A stretch of 18,904 nucleotides of DNA from Desulfuromonadales bacterium. Its GTDB lineage: Bacteria; Desulfobacterota; Desulfuromonadia; Desulfuromonadales; BM103. The translations under genes and the position numbers were made by a program. The DNA lies in the NCBI GenBank assembly GCA_030614505.1, contig JAUWTX010000013.1, positions 1-18,904 of the forward strand. Direction: 5' to 3'. The notes under the pieces are model-generated. The model did not search any database and was not told the DNA's origin. It saw only the letters and a program-made list of their open reading frames with translations. Position 1 is the stretch's first letter. Every line of letters begins with the position of its first letter. Shown here in pieces: positions 6,534-14,222 of the stretch.

Positions 6534-9190
6534 TTCTTGAGTTCGTCGAGTAGGTTAAGTGCCTCAAGTGGCGTCAGGACCGAAACGTCCATCTCTTCGA
6601 TACGCTGTCTGACCGGATCAGGCTGGTCGAACAAACCAAGCTGCGGGGCTACGACAGCACTCTTGTCGGCCTGTTTGCTGCGCGCCAGACGTGGTGCGCC
6701 CGCCTCATATTCACCAGATTCCAGATTGCGCAAAACCTCCTTGGCCCGTTCAATAACCGCGCTCGGCAAACCAGCCAGGCGCGCGACCTGAATGCCGTAG
6801 GAGTGGCTCGCCCCACCCTTGACGATCCGCCGCAGGAAAATGATCTGATCGTCCCATTCCTTGACCGCGACATTGTAGTTCTGCACCCGCTCCCGGGTCT
6901 GGGCCAGATCAGTCAATTCATGATAGTGAGTAGCAAAGAGGGTCTTGGCTGCAACCTTGGGATTGTCGTGCAAATATTCAGCCACTGCCCAGGCGATGCT
7001 GACACCATCGAAAGTGGATGTACCACGGCCTATCTCGTCGAGAACGATCAAACTGCGTGGCGTGGCATGGTTGAGGATATTAGCCGCCTCAGTCATCTCA
7101 ACCATAAAGGTCGACTGGCCTCGCGCCAGGTTATCACTGGCACCAACCCTGGTGAAGATTCGATCGACGATACCGATTTGTGCCTTTTTCGCAGGCACCA
7201 GGCTGCCCATTTGTGCCATCAGCACCAGAAGAGCAACCTGCCGCATGAACGTTGACTTACCCGCCATATTGGGACCGGTAATGATCAAAATCTGCCTCTC
7301 CACAGTATCCATATGAACATCGTTGGCGACAAAACGCTCACCGAGGTTCATGGTTTCAATAACCGGATGTCGCCCGTCCTCGATCAATAACTCCGTCGAC
7401 TCGTCCACCACGGGCCGGCAATAGTTACGTTCATGGGCCAGGTCAGCCAGGCCAAGCAGCACATCCAGAACCGCGACCTTGTCAGCCGTCTCCTGGATAC
7501 GCCGGCCCTGTTGAGCCACCTGTCGTCGCACCTCCTGGAAAAGATCGTACTCGATCTGGACCACCTTGTCTTCGGCGCCGAGAACCTTCTCCTCATATTC
7601 CTTCAGAGTCGGCGTAATGAATCTTTCGGCGTTGGCCAACGTCTGTTTGCGTTGATAATCCTCGGGAACACGTTCCAGGTGCGACCTGGTCACTTCAATG
7701 TAGTAGCCAAACACCCTGTTAAAACGAACCTTGAGCGACGAAATCCCCGTACGCTCTTTTTCTTCCTGTTCCAGGCGGGCGATCCAACTCTTCCCCTCGC
7801 GACTGATAGCACGCAACTCGTCCAGTTCTGTATGATAACCGTCACGAATCAAACCGCCTTCGCGCAACACAAAGGGAGGATCGTCGACAATGGCAGTCGC
7901 TATCAACTCAACCATGTCAGGCAAGGGATCAAGACTGGTACGCAAGTCGGTCAACAACGGGCTTTCAGTCTGATCGATGAGATCGATAATTTGCGGCAGT
8001 TTTTCCAGTGATGTTCGCAGGGCAGCCAGGTCTTTGGCGTTGCCGGTTGCCATGGCAATCCTGCCATTGAGCCGTTCCAGATCATAAACATCATCAAGTG
8101 TGCGGCGCAGGTCATCTCGACAGAGACTTTCCTGGACAAGTTCCTCAACCGCACTATGGCGTTCCTCGATACGGGTCAGATCAACTAACGGATGGGTTAT
8201 CCAGTGTCGGAGTTTACGCGCGCCCATAGCCGTCACAGTACGATCCACAACACCGAGCAGTGAACCGCGACGACCACCATCATGCAGTGTTTCCGTCAAC
8301 TCCAGATTACGACGCGTGAAATCATCGAGAACCATATGATCGCGCACATGGTATGTCTGCAACATCTGCAGGTGGGACGCCGCCCCCTTCTGGGTTTCTT
8401 CAAGATAGTAAAGAACCATACCGGCGGCCTGAATTGCACCGGGCATATCATGACAACCGAAGCTTTGCAGAGAACCGTCCGGGAAAAACTCCTGCAACAC
8501 TTGTCGGGCACGATCTTCGGCAGCGGTCCAGTCCGGCAGGCGGTTAACGATTCTCCCTTGCAACGTGTTCTGTAGAGCATCGATCAACTGATCTCCGGCG
8601 GACCCTTCGGCGACAAGCACTTCGGCAGGATCCCTTGAGAGGATCTCGCCGGCAGCGCTCTCCACATCGGGTATTTCTGTAACCCGAAACTCCCCGGTGG
8701 TGATATCGACATAGGCGACGCCATAGCATTTTTCATTGGCAGAGCGTTTTTCATCAACAGAGCGATCACCACTGGCGATGCGATCACCATCGGCAGGCAT
8801 CAAGGCCATGAGATAATTATTGCGGCGAGGGTCGAGAGTATCCGTATCGACGACCAATCCAGGCGTCACAACCCTGACAACAGCACGCTTGACGATCCCT
8901 TTGGCTGCTTTGGGATCTTCAACCTGTTCGCAAATTGCAACGTTATGACCATGCTGGACGAGTTTGGCGATATAGGGCTGGCAACTGTGAAAGGGAATGC
9001 CACAGAGAGGTATTTCCGTAGCGGCGCCCTCGTTGCGTGCGGTTAAAGTAATATCGAGTATCCGCGAAGCAACAACAGCATCCTCCATAAACATTTCATA
9101 GAAATCACCCAGACGGAAAAAGAGGATAGCATCCGGATAATAAGACTTGATCTCCAGATACTGCTGCATCATGGGTGTTGTTTTGGCCAT
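6524..9190 (-). CDS. mutS: DNA mismatch repair protein MutS
   Basis: MutS recognises mispaired and small looped bases and, with ATP, recruits MutL for repair. From the ATG at 9188-9190 it has 888 residues, typical for the family. Visible: the mismatch-binding domain with the wedge motif F30-Y31-E32 (LGDFYEMF), connector and lever domains (about 155-500) with the clamp around 450-540, Walker A GPNMAGKST at 639-647, Walker B LIVLDEIGRGTS with D718 and E719, and the ATHYHEL block at 753-759. The C-terminal segment ends LDELKKLL. A TTG at 9215-9217 would add nine residues (MFFLGLLRQ), but family members start close to TPMMQQYLEIK; AGGA lies about 12 bases before the ATG. Residues 132-155 form a hexapeptide tandem insertion between domains I and II. 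The gene diverges from the 9458 gene and precedes amiC. Confidence 0.95.
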   Translation of the reverse strand: MAKTTPMMQQYLEIKSYYPDAILFFRLGDFYEMFMEDAVVASRILDITLTARNEGAATEIPLCGIPFHSCQPYIAKLVQHGHNVAICEQVEDPKAAKGIVKRAVVRVVTPGLVVDTDTLDPRRNNYLMALMPADGDRIASGDRSVDEKRSANEKCYGVAYVDITTGEFRVTEIPDVESAAGEILSRDPAEVLVAEGSAGDQLIDALQNTLQGRIVNRLPDWTAAEDRARQVLQEFFPDGSLQSFGCHDMPGAIQAAGMVLYYLEETQKGAASHLQMLQTYHVRDHMVLDDFTRRNLELTETLHDGGRRGSLLGVVDRTVTAMGARKLRHWITHPLVDLTRIEERHSAVEELVQESLCRDDLRRTLDDVYDLERLNGRIAMATGNAKDLAALRTSLEKLPQIIDLIDQTESPLLTDLRTSLDPLPDMVELIATAIVDDPPFVLREGGLIRDGYHTELDELRAISREGKSWIARLEQEEKERTGISSLKVRFNRVFGYYIEVTRSHLERVPEDYQRKQTLANAERFITPTLKEYEEKVLGAEDKVVQIEYDLFQEVRRQVAQQGRRIQETADKVAVLDVLLGLADLAHERNYCRPVVDESTELLIEDGRHPVIETMNLGERFVANDVHMDTVERQILIITGPNMAGKSTFMRQVALLVLMAQMGSLVPAKKAQIGIVDRIFTRVGASDNLARGQSTFMVEMTEAANILNHATPRSLIVLDEIGRGTSTFDGVSIAWAVAEYLHDNPKVAAKTLFATHYHELTDLAQTRERVQNYNVAVKEWDDQIIFLRRIVKGGASHSYGIQVARLAGLPSAVIERAKEVLRNLESGEYEAGAPRLARSKQADKSAVVAPQLGLFDQPDPVRQRIEEMDVSVLTPLEALNLLDELKKLL
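8729..8800. repeat. In-frame 18-bp minisatellite within mutS
   Basis: Four consecutive 18-bp units at 8729-8746, 8747-8764, 8765-8782 and 8783-8800 encode (in protein order) PADGDR, IASGDR, SVDEKR and SANEKC, with the codon boundary shifted slightly from the DNA units. The first pair share TTTTTCAT and AGAGCG ends; the second pair share ATCACCA starts. The period is a multiple of three, so copy changes keep the frame. Confidence 0.75.
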
Positions 9191-9227
9191 CTGACGCAAT
9201 AATCCTAAAAAAAACAACCTATTAGCA

Positions 9228-9257
9228 GGCAGTTTATTGATAAACCGACAGGCTGCC
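9228..9257 (-). promoter_or_regulatory. Stem-loop in the mutS leader
   Basis: GTTTAT (9232-9237) and ATAAAC (9240-9245) form a hairpin with a two-base TG turn. It is extended by GGCAG (9228-9232) facing CTGCC (9253-9257) across a 7-base bulge. It would sit in the mutS mRNA leader about 40 bases before the start codon. It has no T run, so it is not an obvious terminator. Confidence 0.4.
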
Positions 9258-9302
9258 AGAAGGCTGTATTGATATTTTTGTCCCCTTGTTTAAAACTTTA
9301 TT

Positions 9303-9332
9303 ATGTTAACAAATCAGCAAGTTGACTGTAAA
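9303..9332 (-). promoter_or_regulatory. Candidate sigma-70-type promoter for mutS
   Basis: On the minus strand TTTACA (9327-9332) is followed after 18 bases by TAACAT (9303-9308), in the only spacer upstream of the mutS block. It is an imperfect match judged by eye. A perfect palindrome ACTTGCAAGT at 9345-9354 lies just upstream and could be an operator for either divergent gene. Confidence 0.3.
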
Positions 9333-9387
9333 CAGCAAAGACCGACTTGCAAGTAGTTTTCAGATAAAAAATTAGCAACGCTGACGG

Positions 9388-9417
9388 TTGCCAAGATACC
9401 ACAAAGTGCATTATGGT
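9388..9417 (+). promoter_or_regulatory. Candidate promoter for the 9458 gene and CDF transporter
   Basis: TTGCCA at 9388-9393 and TATGGT at 9412-9417 are separated by 18 bases and lie 40 bases before the start codon. The -10 box is weak, and alternatives in the spacer cannot be excluded. Confidence 0.3.
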
Positions 9418-9457
9418 AAGGTCCACTTCAGATTAGAGGAGATTCAGGATTTTCATG

Positions 9458-9979
9458 ATGGTTTCAGCAGAACTTCATCCCCTGTTGCAAGGGCTGAACA
9501 AGACAGATTACAACGTACGTAACCTTGACGATGAAATTCGCGTCGATAAGCTATGCGTCGACCTCTTGCGGCATCTCTACCAGGATCTGACCCAGCAAAG
9601 CAGGATGGCCCCCGAACAAGCTGGTGCGCACTGCCAGGGAGCCGATTACTTTCTACGCGAATTCATCGTTGGTGAGTGCCGGGAAAACCTGTTTACCATA
9701 GAAGCTTTGCGCATTCGTCAATTTGCCGGGCACTGGTATATTATCCGCACTCCGGAACCCAATCTCACGGAATTGAAAAATATCCTGTCCGGGACAGCAG
9801 AGTTTTATCGTTTTCTTTCCAGGCAGGGGTTGGTTGCTGAGGCCACAGCCAACCAGGTTTCTTCTCAATGCCTGGAACTCGACTACTACCAACAGAGGAT
9901 TGAAGACTTCTGGACTATTGTGGATGATGGTTATGGTGCCTGGCAACAGGCCTGCCCTCTCGAACCGATGACGGACTAA
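9458..9979 (+). CDS. Uncharacterised soluble protein, 173 residues
   Basis: I do not recognise the family. There is no signal peptide, membrane segment or cofactor motif. It looks mostly helical and acidic. A central tract rich in aromatics (residues about 84-98, IRQFAGHWYIIRTPE) is followed by an amphipathic helical part (LTELKNILSGTAEFYRFL, then YYQQRIEDFW). This loosely resembles the helical arm of tyrosine recombinases, but no catalytic domain follows, so I do not use that name. Two ATGs sit side by side at 9455 and 9458; AGGA at 9446-9449 is eight bases from the second, which I prefer. The stop is two bases before the CDF transporter start, and the transporter has no good ribosome site, so the two are probably translated together. 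A role in metal handling or in regulating the transporter is only a guess from context. Confidence 0.8.
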   Translation: MVSAELHPLLQGLNKTDYNVRNLDDEIRVDKLCVDLLRHLYQDLTQQSRMAPEQAGAHCQGADYFLREFIVGECRENLFTIEALRIRQFAGHWYIIRTPEPNLTELKNILSGTAEFYRFLSRQGLVAEATANQVSSQCLELDYYQQRIEDFWTIVDDGYGAWQQACPLEPMTD

Positions 9980-9981
9980 CC

Positions 9982-10977
9982 ATGCTGCCTGCTGATTTAA
10001 CACCTAAACGGGCCAACAAATCACCCAAGCTGGCAGCTGCCCGCCTCTCCATCTTCACCGCGCTGGGCCTGGCCATAATGAAACTGCTGACCGGCCTGTT
10101 CACCGGCAGTCTGGCCGTTCTCACCTCCGCAATCGACTCACTGCTCGACATACTCATGTCCGGCATCAATTTCATGGCGATACGCCACGCTGAACAGCCG
10201 GCTGACGAGCAACATCCATACGGTCATGGCAAGTTTGAAACTCTGGCAACGATCTTTCAAGCAATTATCATAGCCGCTTCCGGTGTCTGGATCGTCTACG
10301 AAGCAATTCAACGCATGATCGAAGCCAGCCCGATCAAACAAACGGGTATAGGCGTCGCAGTGATGTCCATCAGCACTGTAGCCTCATTCATGATCAGTCG
10401 CCACTTACGCCGGGTTGCCAAAGAAACAGAGTCTTCCGCTCTCGAAGCTGACTCCCTGCATTTTTCGATGGACGTCTACACCAACCTGGCGCTGTTGATC
10501 GGACTGATCCTCATGAGCCAGTTTAATCTGCCCTGGCTCGACCCTGTCATGTCGATCCTGGTTGCAATCTACATACTTTTCGAATCAATCCGTCTGCTAC
10601 GTCACGGCATGCGAGACATTCTGGATGAACAGCTTCCTGAAACGGTTCGTAATGAAATAGAGACCTTAATCAACGACCACAAACATGAGTTATTCGGCTA
10701 CCACAACCTCCGCACTCGTCGCGCCGGATCACAGAAACTTATCGATTTCCATCTGACTGTCTGCAAGCACCTTTCTGTCGAAGAGGCTCATGACATTACC
10801 GAATATCTTGAAAAGAAAATTGGCGAGCGGGTCACAGGAACGGATGTCACCATTCATGTCGAGCCTTGCCGTCGACAGGATTGCCCAGGGCGTGAGGAGT
10901 GTTCTACCCAGTTTATTCGCCATTCGAAGGATGAACAACAGGACTGGTGGAATAATTCAGGTAGACAAGACGACTAA
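9982..10977 (+). CDS. Cation diffusion facilitator (CDF) family metal efflux transporter
   Basis: An inner-membrane antiporter expected to export divalent metals (Zn, Fe, Mn, Cd or similar) in exchange for protons. The 331 residues show about six hydrophobic segments between residues 20 and 205 and then a cytoplasmic ferredoxin-like domain of about 213-296. The transport-site residues match the FieF/ZitB pattern: D52 and D56 (AIDSLLDILMS) with H160 and D164 (DSLHFSMDVYTN). HPYGHGKFE at 78-86 is the usual loop motif. The protein ends in a Cys-bearing tail (C296, C301, C307) and a polar extension of about 35 residues, which is not needed by the family. Metal specificity cannot be read from sequence. 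The gene follows the 173-residue unknown by two bases and ends at a strong terminator. Confidence 0.9.
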   Translation: MLPADLTPKRANKSPKLAAARLSIFTALGLAIMKLLTGLFTGSLAVLTSAIDSLLDILMSGINFMAIRHAEQPADEQHPYGHGKFETLATIFQAIIIAASGVWIVYEAIQRMIEASPIKQTGIGVAVMSISTVASFMISRHLRRVAKETESSALEADSLHFSMDVYTNLALLIGLILMSQFNLPWLDPVMSILVAIYILFESIRLLRHGMRDILDEQLPETVRNEIETLINDHKHELFGYHNLRTRRAGSQKLIDFHLTVCKHLSVEEAHDITEYLEKKIGERVTGTDVTIHVEPCRRQDCPGREECSTQFIRHSKDEQQDWWNNSGRQDD

Positions 10978-10980
10978 TTA

Positions 10981-11016
10981 AAAAGGTGAAACCTCACATA
11001 GAAGGTTTCACCTTTT
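10981..11016. terminator. Intrinsic terminator, probably bidirectional
   Basis: AAAAGGTGAAACC (10981-10993) and GGTTTCACCTTTT (11004-11016) form a perfect 13-bp stem with a 10-base loop. Read plus, the GC-containing stem runs into a seven-T tract (11013-11019) after the CDF gene. Read minus, it ends in five Ts after the chemoreceptor gene. It lies between convergent genes. Confidence 0.9.
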
Positions 11017-11040
11017 TTTCGTCTTATTTTCAGCGGACAC

Positions 11041-13047
11041 TCACTCAGTCTTCTCCTTCAACCTGCGAAGATCCTCAATAACCTGAAGGCTGCCCTTGCG
11101 ACGCTCATCCATCTCATCGAAAATCCGTTGAGCCATATCACTGACCCGATCCACAGACGTCTCTATTTGACTGGTATTCTCAGCCTGGCGAGAGGTTGCT
11201 GAGACCATATCTTCAGTCATTGTTCTGATTTCCTCGACAGCAGCAACAATGTTTTTAGCACCACCAGCTTCTTCACGAGACGCCCTTGAAACTTGTGATG
11301 ACATCTCACCCAACTTCTCTACCGAGTTATTGACCCCGATCACAGACTGGGAAATTTCCTGGGTTGACTTACGGATGTCATGAGCCATTTCCATAGCTTC
11401 ATGGGAACTTCCCAGTATCAGGGAAAACACCTCAGCCATCTCTTCGCCCTGCTTCATACCATCGTTGACCAACTGGTGTGTGCTATGAATATGTTCAACC
11501 GTCTCACGTGTATATTTCTGAATTTCTTCAATGATCTCATTGATCTGGTCTGTCGATGAAGCGGCCTCCTGTGCCAGAGTCCTGATTTCGTCGGCAACGA
11601 CTGCAAATGAGCGCCCATGCTCACCCGCCTGGGAGGCAATAATCGCAGCATTCAACGCCAGCAGACTGGTCTTTCTGGTCAGCTCAGTGACAACCGAGGT
11701 AATCGTGCCGACTTCATCTCCTTTCGTGGAAAGGTCATTGATAACCCCCTCAGCCTGTTCAACAGCAAGCACAATACCGCGCATGCCATCGAGAACCTGA
11801 TTGACGGTCTCAACACCATGCTCAGCACGCTCTTTGACTGTTTCCGACATGGTATGCGAACGGACACTGTTCTCCTCAACTGCGCCAACTGTGTATTGGA
11901 TTTCAGTCATCGACGCAATCGATCCTTCCATAAACTCATTGAGAGTTTTCAGGTTGTCGGACACCTGATCGATAGATACGGAAATCTGTCCAACAGCCGA
12001 GCGAGTCGAATCGACCGACTCCTGGATAACACCAGCACCACCTGAGATGTCAGCTGTAGCACTTGTTGTTGATGATGTCGCTAAACGTAAAGATGTTATA
12101 AGTTCAGCATGTTCATCCTTATATTTAAGAAACTCATTGAAGGTATGTTCAAGCTGCTGGGTCAAGGATTCAACAGCATCGAGCAGATTGATACGCATCA
12201 TGGACGAAGATATCTGGTCGGCAAACAGCTTGACCGTGTCGACATCGGTATCGGTCAACTTGTCACGTCTGTATTTGTTATCAACAGCCAGCAGACCGAT
12301 AGATTGGTTGCGTACGACAATCGGGCAGAGAATAAAGTTACGCGACCGCAACTGCGGAACAGCATCACAGGGCGGCTGCAGATGGTACTCCTCTGGCATT
12401 TTTGTAATATCGTCGATCAACATGACCTGACGGTCATTGATAGACTTGTAAAGACAGCCCGCCCGTTCATCGAGAGGCAGAGTTTTCTTCACCCCTTCGT
12501 CACTCAGATTGGCCCCTCGACTGACAGCAAAGTAGAGTTGTTTGCCAACTTCGTCCACCATCAGAACATTGACACGATCAAAACCGATTACTTCGTGCAG
12601 ACCATCGGCCGTTAAACGCAGGATATCCTGCCGATCGACACTTTTTTGCAGATCGGCATTAATTGTGTGAAAGTTCTTGACACTACGATCCAGATCGGTA
12701 AAACGACGCTCGAAGGTGCTCTTCTGTTCGGCAATTTCCTGATTGAGGATATCCAGCTTCACAGCCCGGTCATGAATCTGTTGTGATGACCGGCCGATAA
12801 AAAAGCCGAAGGAGCCAAGAACCATCATGGTGCCGCCACACATATAGGCATACATGTACCTGCTCTGCTCAGTACCCATGATATCCTGAAAGATCTGATC
12901 AAGCAGGGAGCTGCTATCATCCCAGAACAACATCAAGCGCAGGACAATCCAGCCCAGTGGTGCCATGACTCCCAACAAAATGCCACAGGCAGCATAAGCA
13001 ACTTCGCGCTTGCTGCTACCACCATCAAGGATTTCGGTTATCGTCAC
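11041..13047 (-). CDS. Methyl-accepting chemotaxis protein with cytoplasmic GAF domain
   Basis: A chemoreceptor signalling to CheA/CheW. From the GTG at 13045-13047 it has 668 residues. Two hydrophobic segments (about 16-42 and 66-86) enclose only some 25 residues, so there is no periplasmic ligand domain. A short coiled coil (about 88-138) follows, then a GAF domain (about 140-285), where sensing is presumably cytoplasmic, and a long helical signalling domain whose hairpin tip is at about 458-494 (NAAIIASQAGEHGRSFAVVADEIRTL split around 466-491). No HAMP domain and no C-terminal CheR-binding pentapeptide are apparent. AAGGAG (13055-13060) lies seven bases before this GTG but touches the GTG two codons upstream, so the inner one is the better start. 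It is the last gene of a minus-strand block, 34 bp after pfk. Confidence 0.9.
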   Translation of the reverse strand: MTITEILDGGSSKREVAYAACGILLGVMAPLGWIVLRLMLFWDDSSSLLDQIFQDIMGTEQSRYMYAYMCGGTMMVLGSFGFFIGRSSQQIHDRAVKLDILNQEIAEQKSTFERRFTDLDRSVKNFHTINADLQKSVDRQDILRLTADGLHEVIGFDRVNVLMVDEVGKQLYFAVSRGANLSDEGVKKTLPLDERAGCLYKSINDRQVMLIDDITKMPEEYHLQPPCDAVPQLRSRNFILCPIVVRNQSIGLLAVDNKYRRDKLTDTDVDTVKLFADQISSSMMRINLLDAVESLTQQLEHTFNEFLKYKDEHAELITSLRLATSSTTSATADISGGAGVIQESVDSTRSAVGQISVSIDQVSDNLKTLNEFMEGSIASMTEIQYTVGAVEENSVRSHTMSETVKERAEHGVETVNQVLDGMRGIVLAVEQAEGVINDLSTKGDEVGTITSVVTELTRKTSLLALNAAIIASQAGEHGRSFAVVADEIRTLAQEAASSTDQINEIIEEIQKYTRETVEHIHSTHQLVNDGMKQGEEMAEVFSLILGSSHEAMEMAHDIRKSTQEISQSVIGVNNSVEKLGEMSSQVSRASREEAGGAKNIVAAVEEIRTMTEDMVSATSRQAENTSQIETSVDRVSDMAQRIFDEMDERRKGSLQVIEDLRRLKEKTE

Positions 13048-13081
13048 TGCCACTCTCCTTATTTACGTAACAGGCCCAAAA

Positions 13082-14176
13082 TTATATGGCACGCCCGAGC
13101 ATGATACCCAGAGCCTCGGCAGACTTGACCAGGTCGCCATCCGGCTCAACACGATTGAGCGAATCAACTGCCTCATCAATATCAACATCACAAACCCGAC
13201 GACCCTGCAACGAAACCATTCGACCATACCGCCCCTGCTCAATCAACTCGACCGCCTTGACACCAAACCGGGAACCGAGAATCCTGTCAAAGGGTGAAGG
13301 CGTACCGCCACGCTGGACATGACCCAACACGACAACCCTGGTTTCAACCTGCATCCGCCTTGTAATTTCATCGGCAACAAAAGCACCGATACCACCCAGA
13401 CGTTCAACACCGCGATTTTCTGATTCTGCTAGCTGAACAACCTTCTGGCCGTCCATCGGAAAAGCACCCTCTGCAGCAACAACGATTGAGAACCTGCTGC
13501 CCCGCTCTTTACGTTGTTGAATAGCACTGCAAACAGCGTTCAGGTCAAAGGGAATCTCTGGTATGAGGATAACGTCGGCGGATCCGGCACGACCGGACTC
13601 AAGTGCGATCCAACCGGCATCACGACCCATAACTTCGACCACCATGACACGATGATGGCTCTCTGCTGTGCTGTGCAGCCTGTCCAGTGCCTCCGTAACA
13701 ATGCCCACAGCTGTGTTGTAGCCAAAGGTGACGTCTGTGCCGCGCAGATCATTATCGATCGTTTTCGGCACACCAACCATCGGGATACCCTTTTCCTGCA
13801 GGGTACGGGCTATCTTGAGAGTGCCGTCGCCACCGAAAGCAATCAACGCATCAGCACCTAGATCCCGGAAATTCCCAACAACTTCAGTGGATAGATCGAC
13901 CATTCTCGTCACGCCGTTTTCTTCGACGGGATAAGCAAGCGGATTGCCGCGGTTGCTGGTCCCCAGGATCGTCCCGCCACGCGGTAAAATACCGCGAACA
14001 GATTCGAGGGTCAGTTCACGCCAGCGTGGTTCCCCAACCAGTCCGTCAAAACCATCTTCAATACCGATCACACGCCAGTCACGCGCCAAGGTTGCACTGC
14101 GCACAACGCCGCGAATGACAGCGTTCAGCCCCGGACAATCTCCACCACCGGTCAATATTGCAATTGTACGACTCAT
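13082..14176 (-). CDS. pfkA: 6-phosphofructokinase (group III, G/K active-site type)
   Basis: Phosphorylates fructose 6-phosphate to fructose 1,6-bisphosphate in glycolysis. From the ATG at 14174-14176 it has 364 residues. Motifs: the phosphate loop GGGDCPGLNAV at 10-20, GGDGT at 115-119, VPKTIDND at 136-143 with catalytic D141, MGRDAGW at 183-189, the sugar-phosphate loop EIPF at 207-210, and RGGTPSPFDR at 289-298. The two specificity positions are G118 (E. coli G104) and K138 (E. coli G124). Pyrophosphate enzymes carry D and K there; G plus K marks the mixed group III enzymes, usually ATP-dependent. A GTG at 14213-14215 would add 13 unusual residues and falls within a heptamer repeat, so I reject it. 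GAGAG precedes the ATG. The gene sits 46 bp after exbD. Confidence 0.93.
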   Translation of the reverse strand: MSRTIAILTGGGDCPGLNAVIRGVVRSATLARDWRVIGIEDGFDGLVGEPRWRELTLESVRGILPRGGTILGTSNRGNPLAYPVEENGVTRMVDLSTEVVGNFRDLGADALIAFGGDGTLKIARTLQEKGIPMVGVPKTIDNDLRGTDVTFGYNTAVGIVTEALDRLHSTAESHHRVMVVEVMGRDAGWIALESGRAGSADVILIPEIPFDLNAVCSAIQQRKERGSRFSIVVAAEGAFPMDGQKVVQLAESENRGVERLGGIGAFVADEITRRMQVETRVVVLGHVQRGGTPSPFDRILGSRFGVKAVELIEQGRYGRMVSLQGRRVCDVDIDEAVDSLNRVEPDGDLVKSAEALGIMLGRAI

Positions 14177-14208
14177 ATAAAAACTCTCTTTGGCGTTGAG
14201 CGTAAAGC

Positions 14209-14222
14209 ACCTCACGCCTCAC
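14209..14222. repeat. Tandem heptamer pair between exbD and pfkA
   Basis: ACCTCAC (14209-14215) and GCCTCAC (14216-14222) read on the minus strand as GTGAGGC GTGAGGT, beginning directly after the exbD TAG stop (14223-14225). It resembles the CGCCAC-type heptamers after xerD. Confidence 0.6.

Noticed and set aside
9191..9217. TTG start adding nine residues to MutS
   Set aside because: The extension is not seen in the family and TTG is a weaker start; the ATG at 9190 fits the usual MutS N-terminus.
9458..9979. Truncated tyrosine recombinase or integrase arm
   Set aside because: Some helical patterning recalls the core-binding domain, but no catalytic Arg, His-x-x-Arg or Tyr motif is present and there are no mobile-element signs around it.
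14177..14215. GTG start adding 13 residues to phosphofructokinase
   Set aside because: The added residues come from the heptamer-containing spacer, and the family begins at the MSRTIAIL segment.
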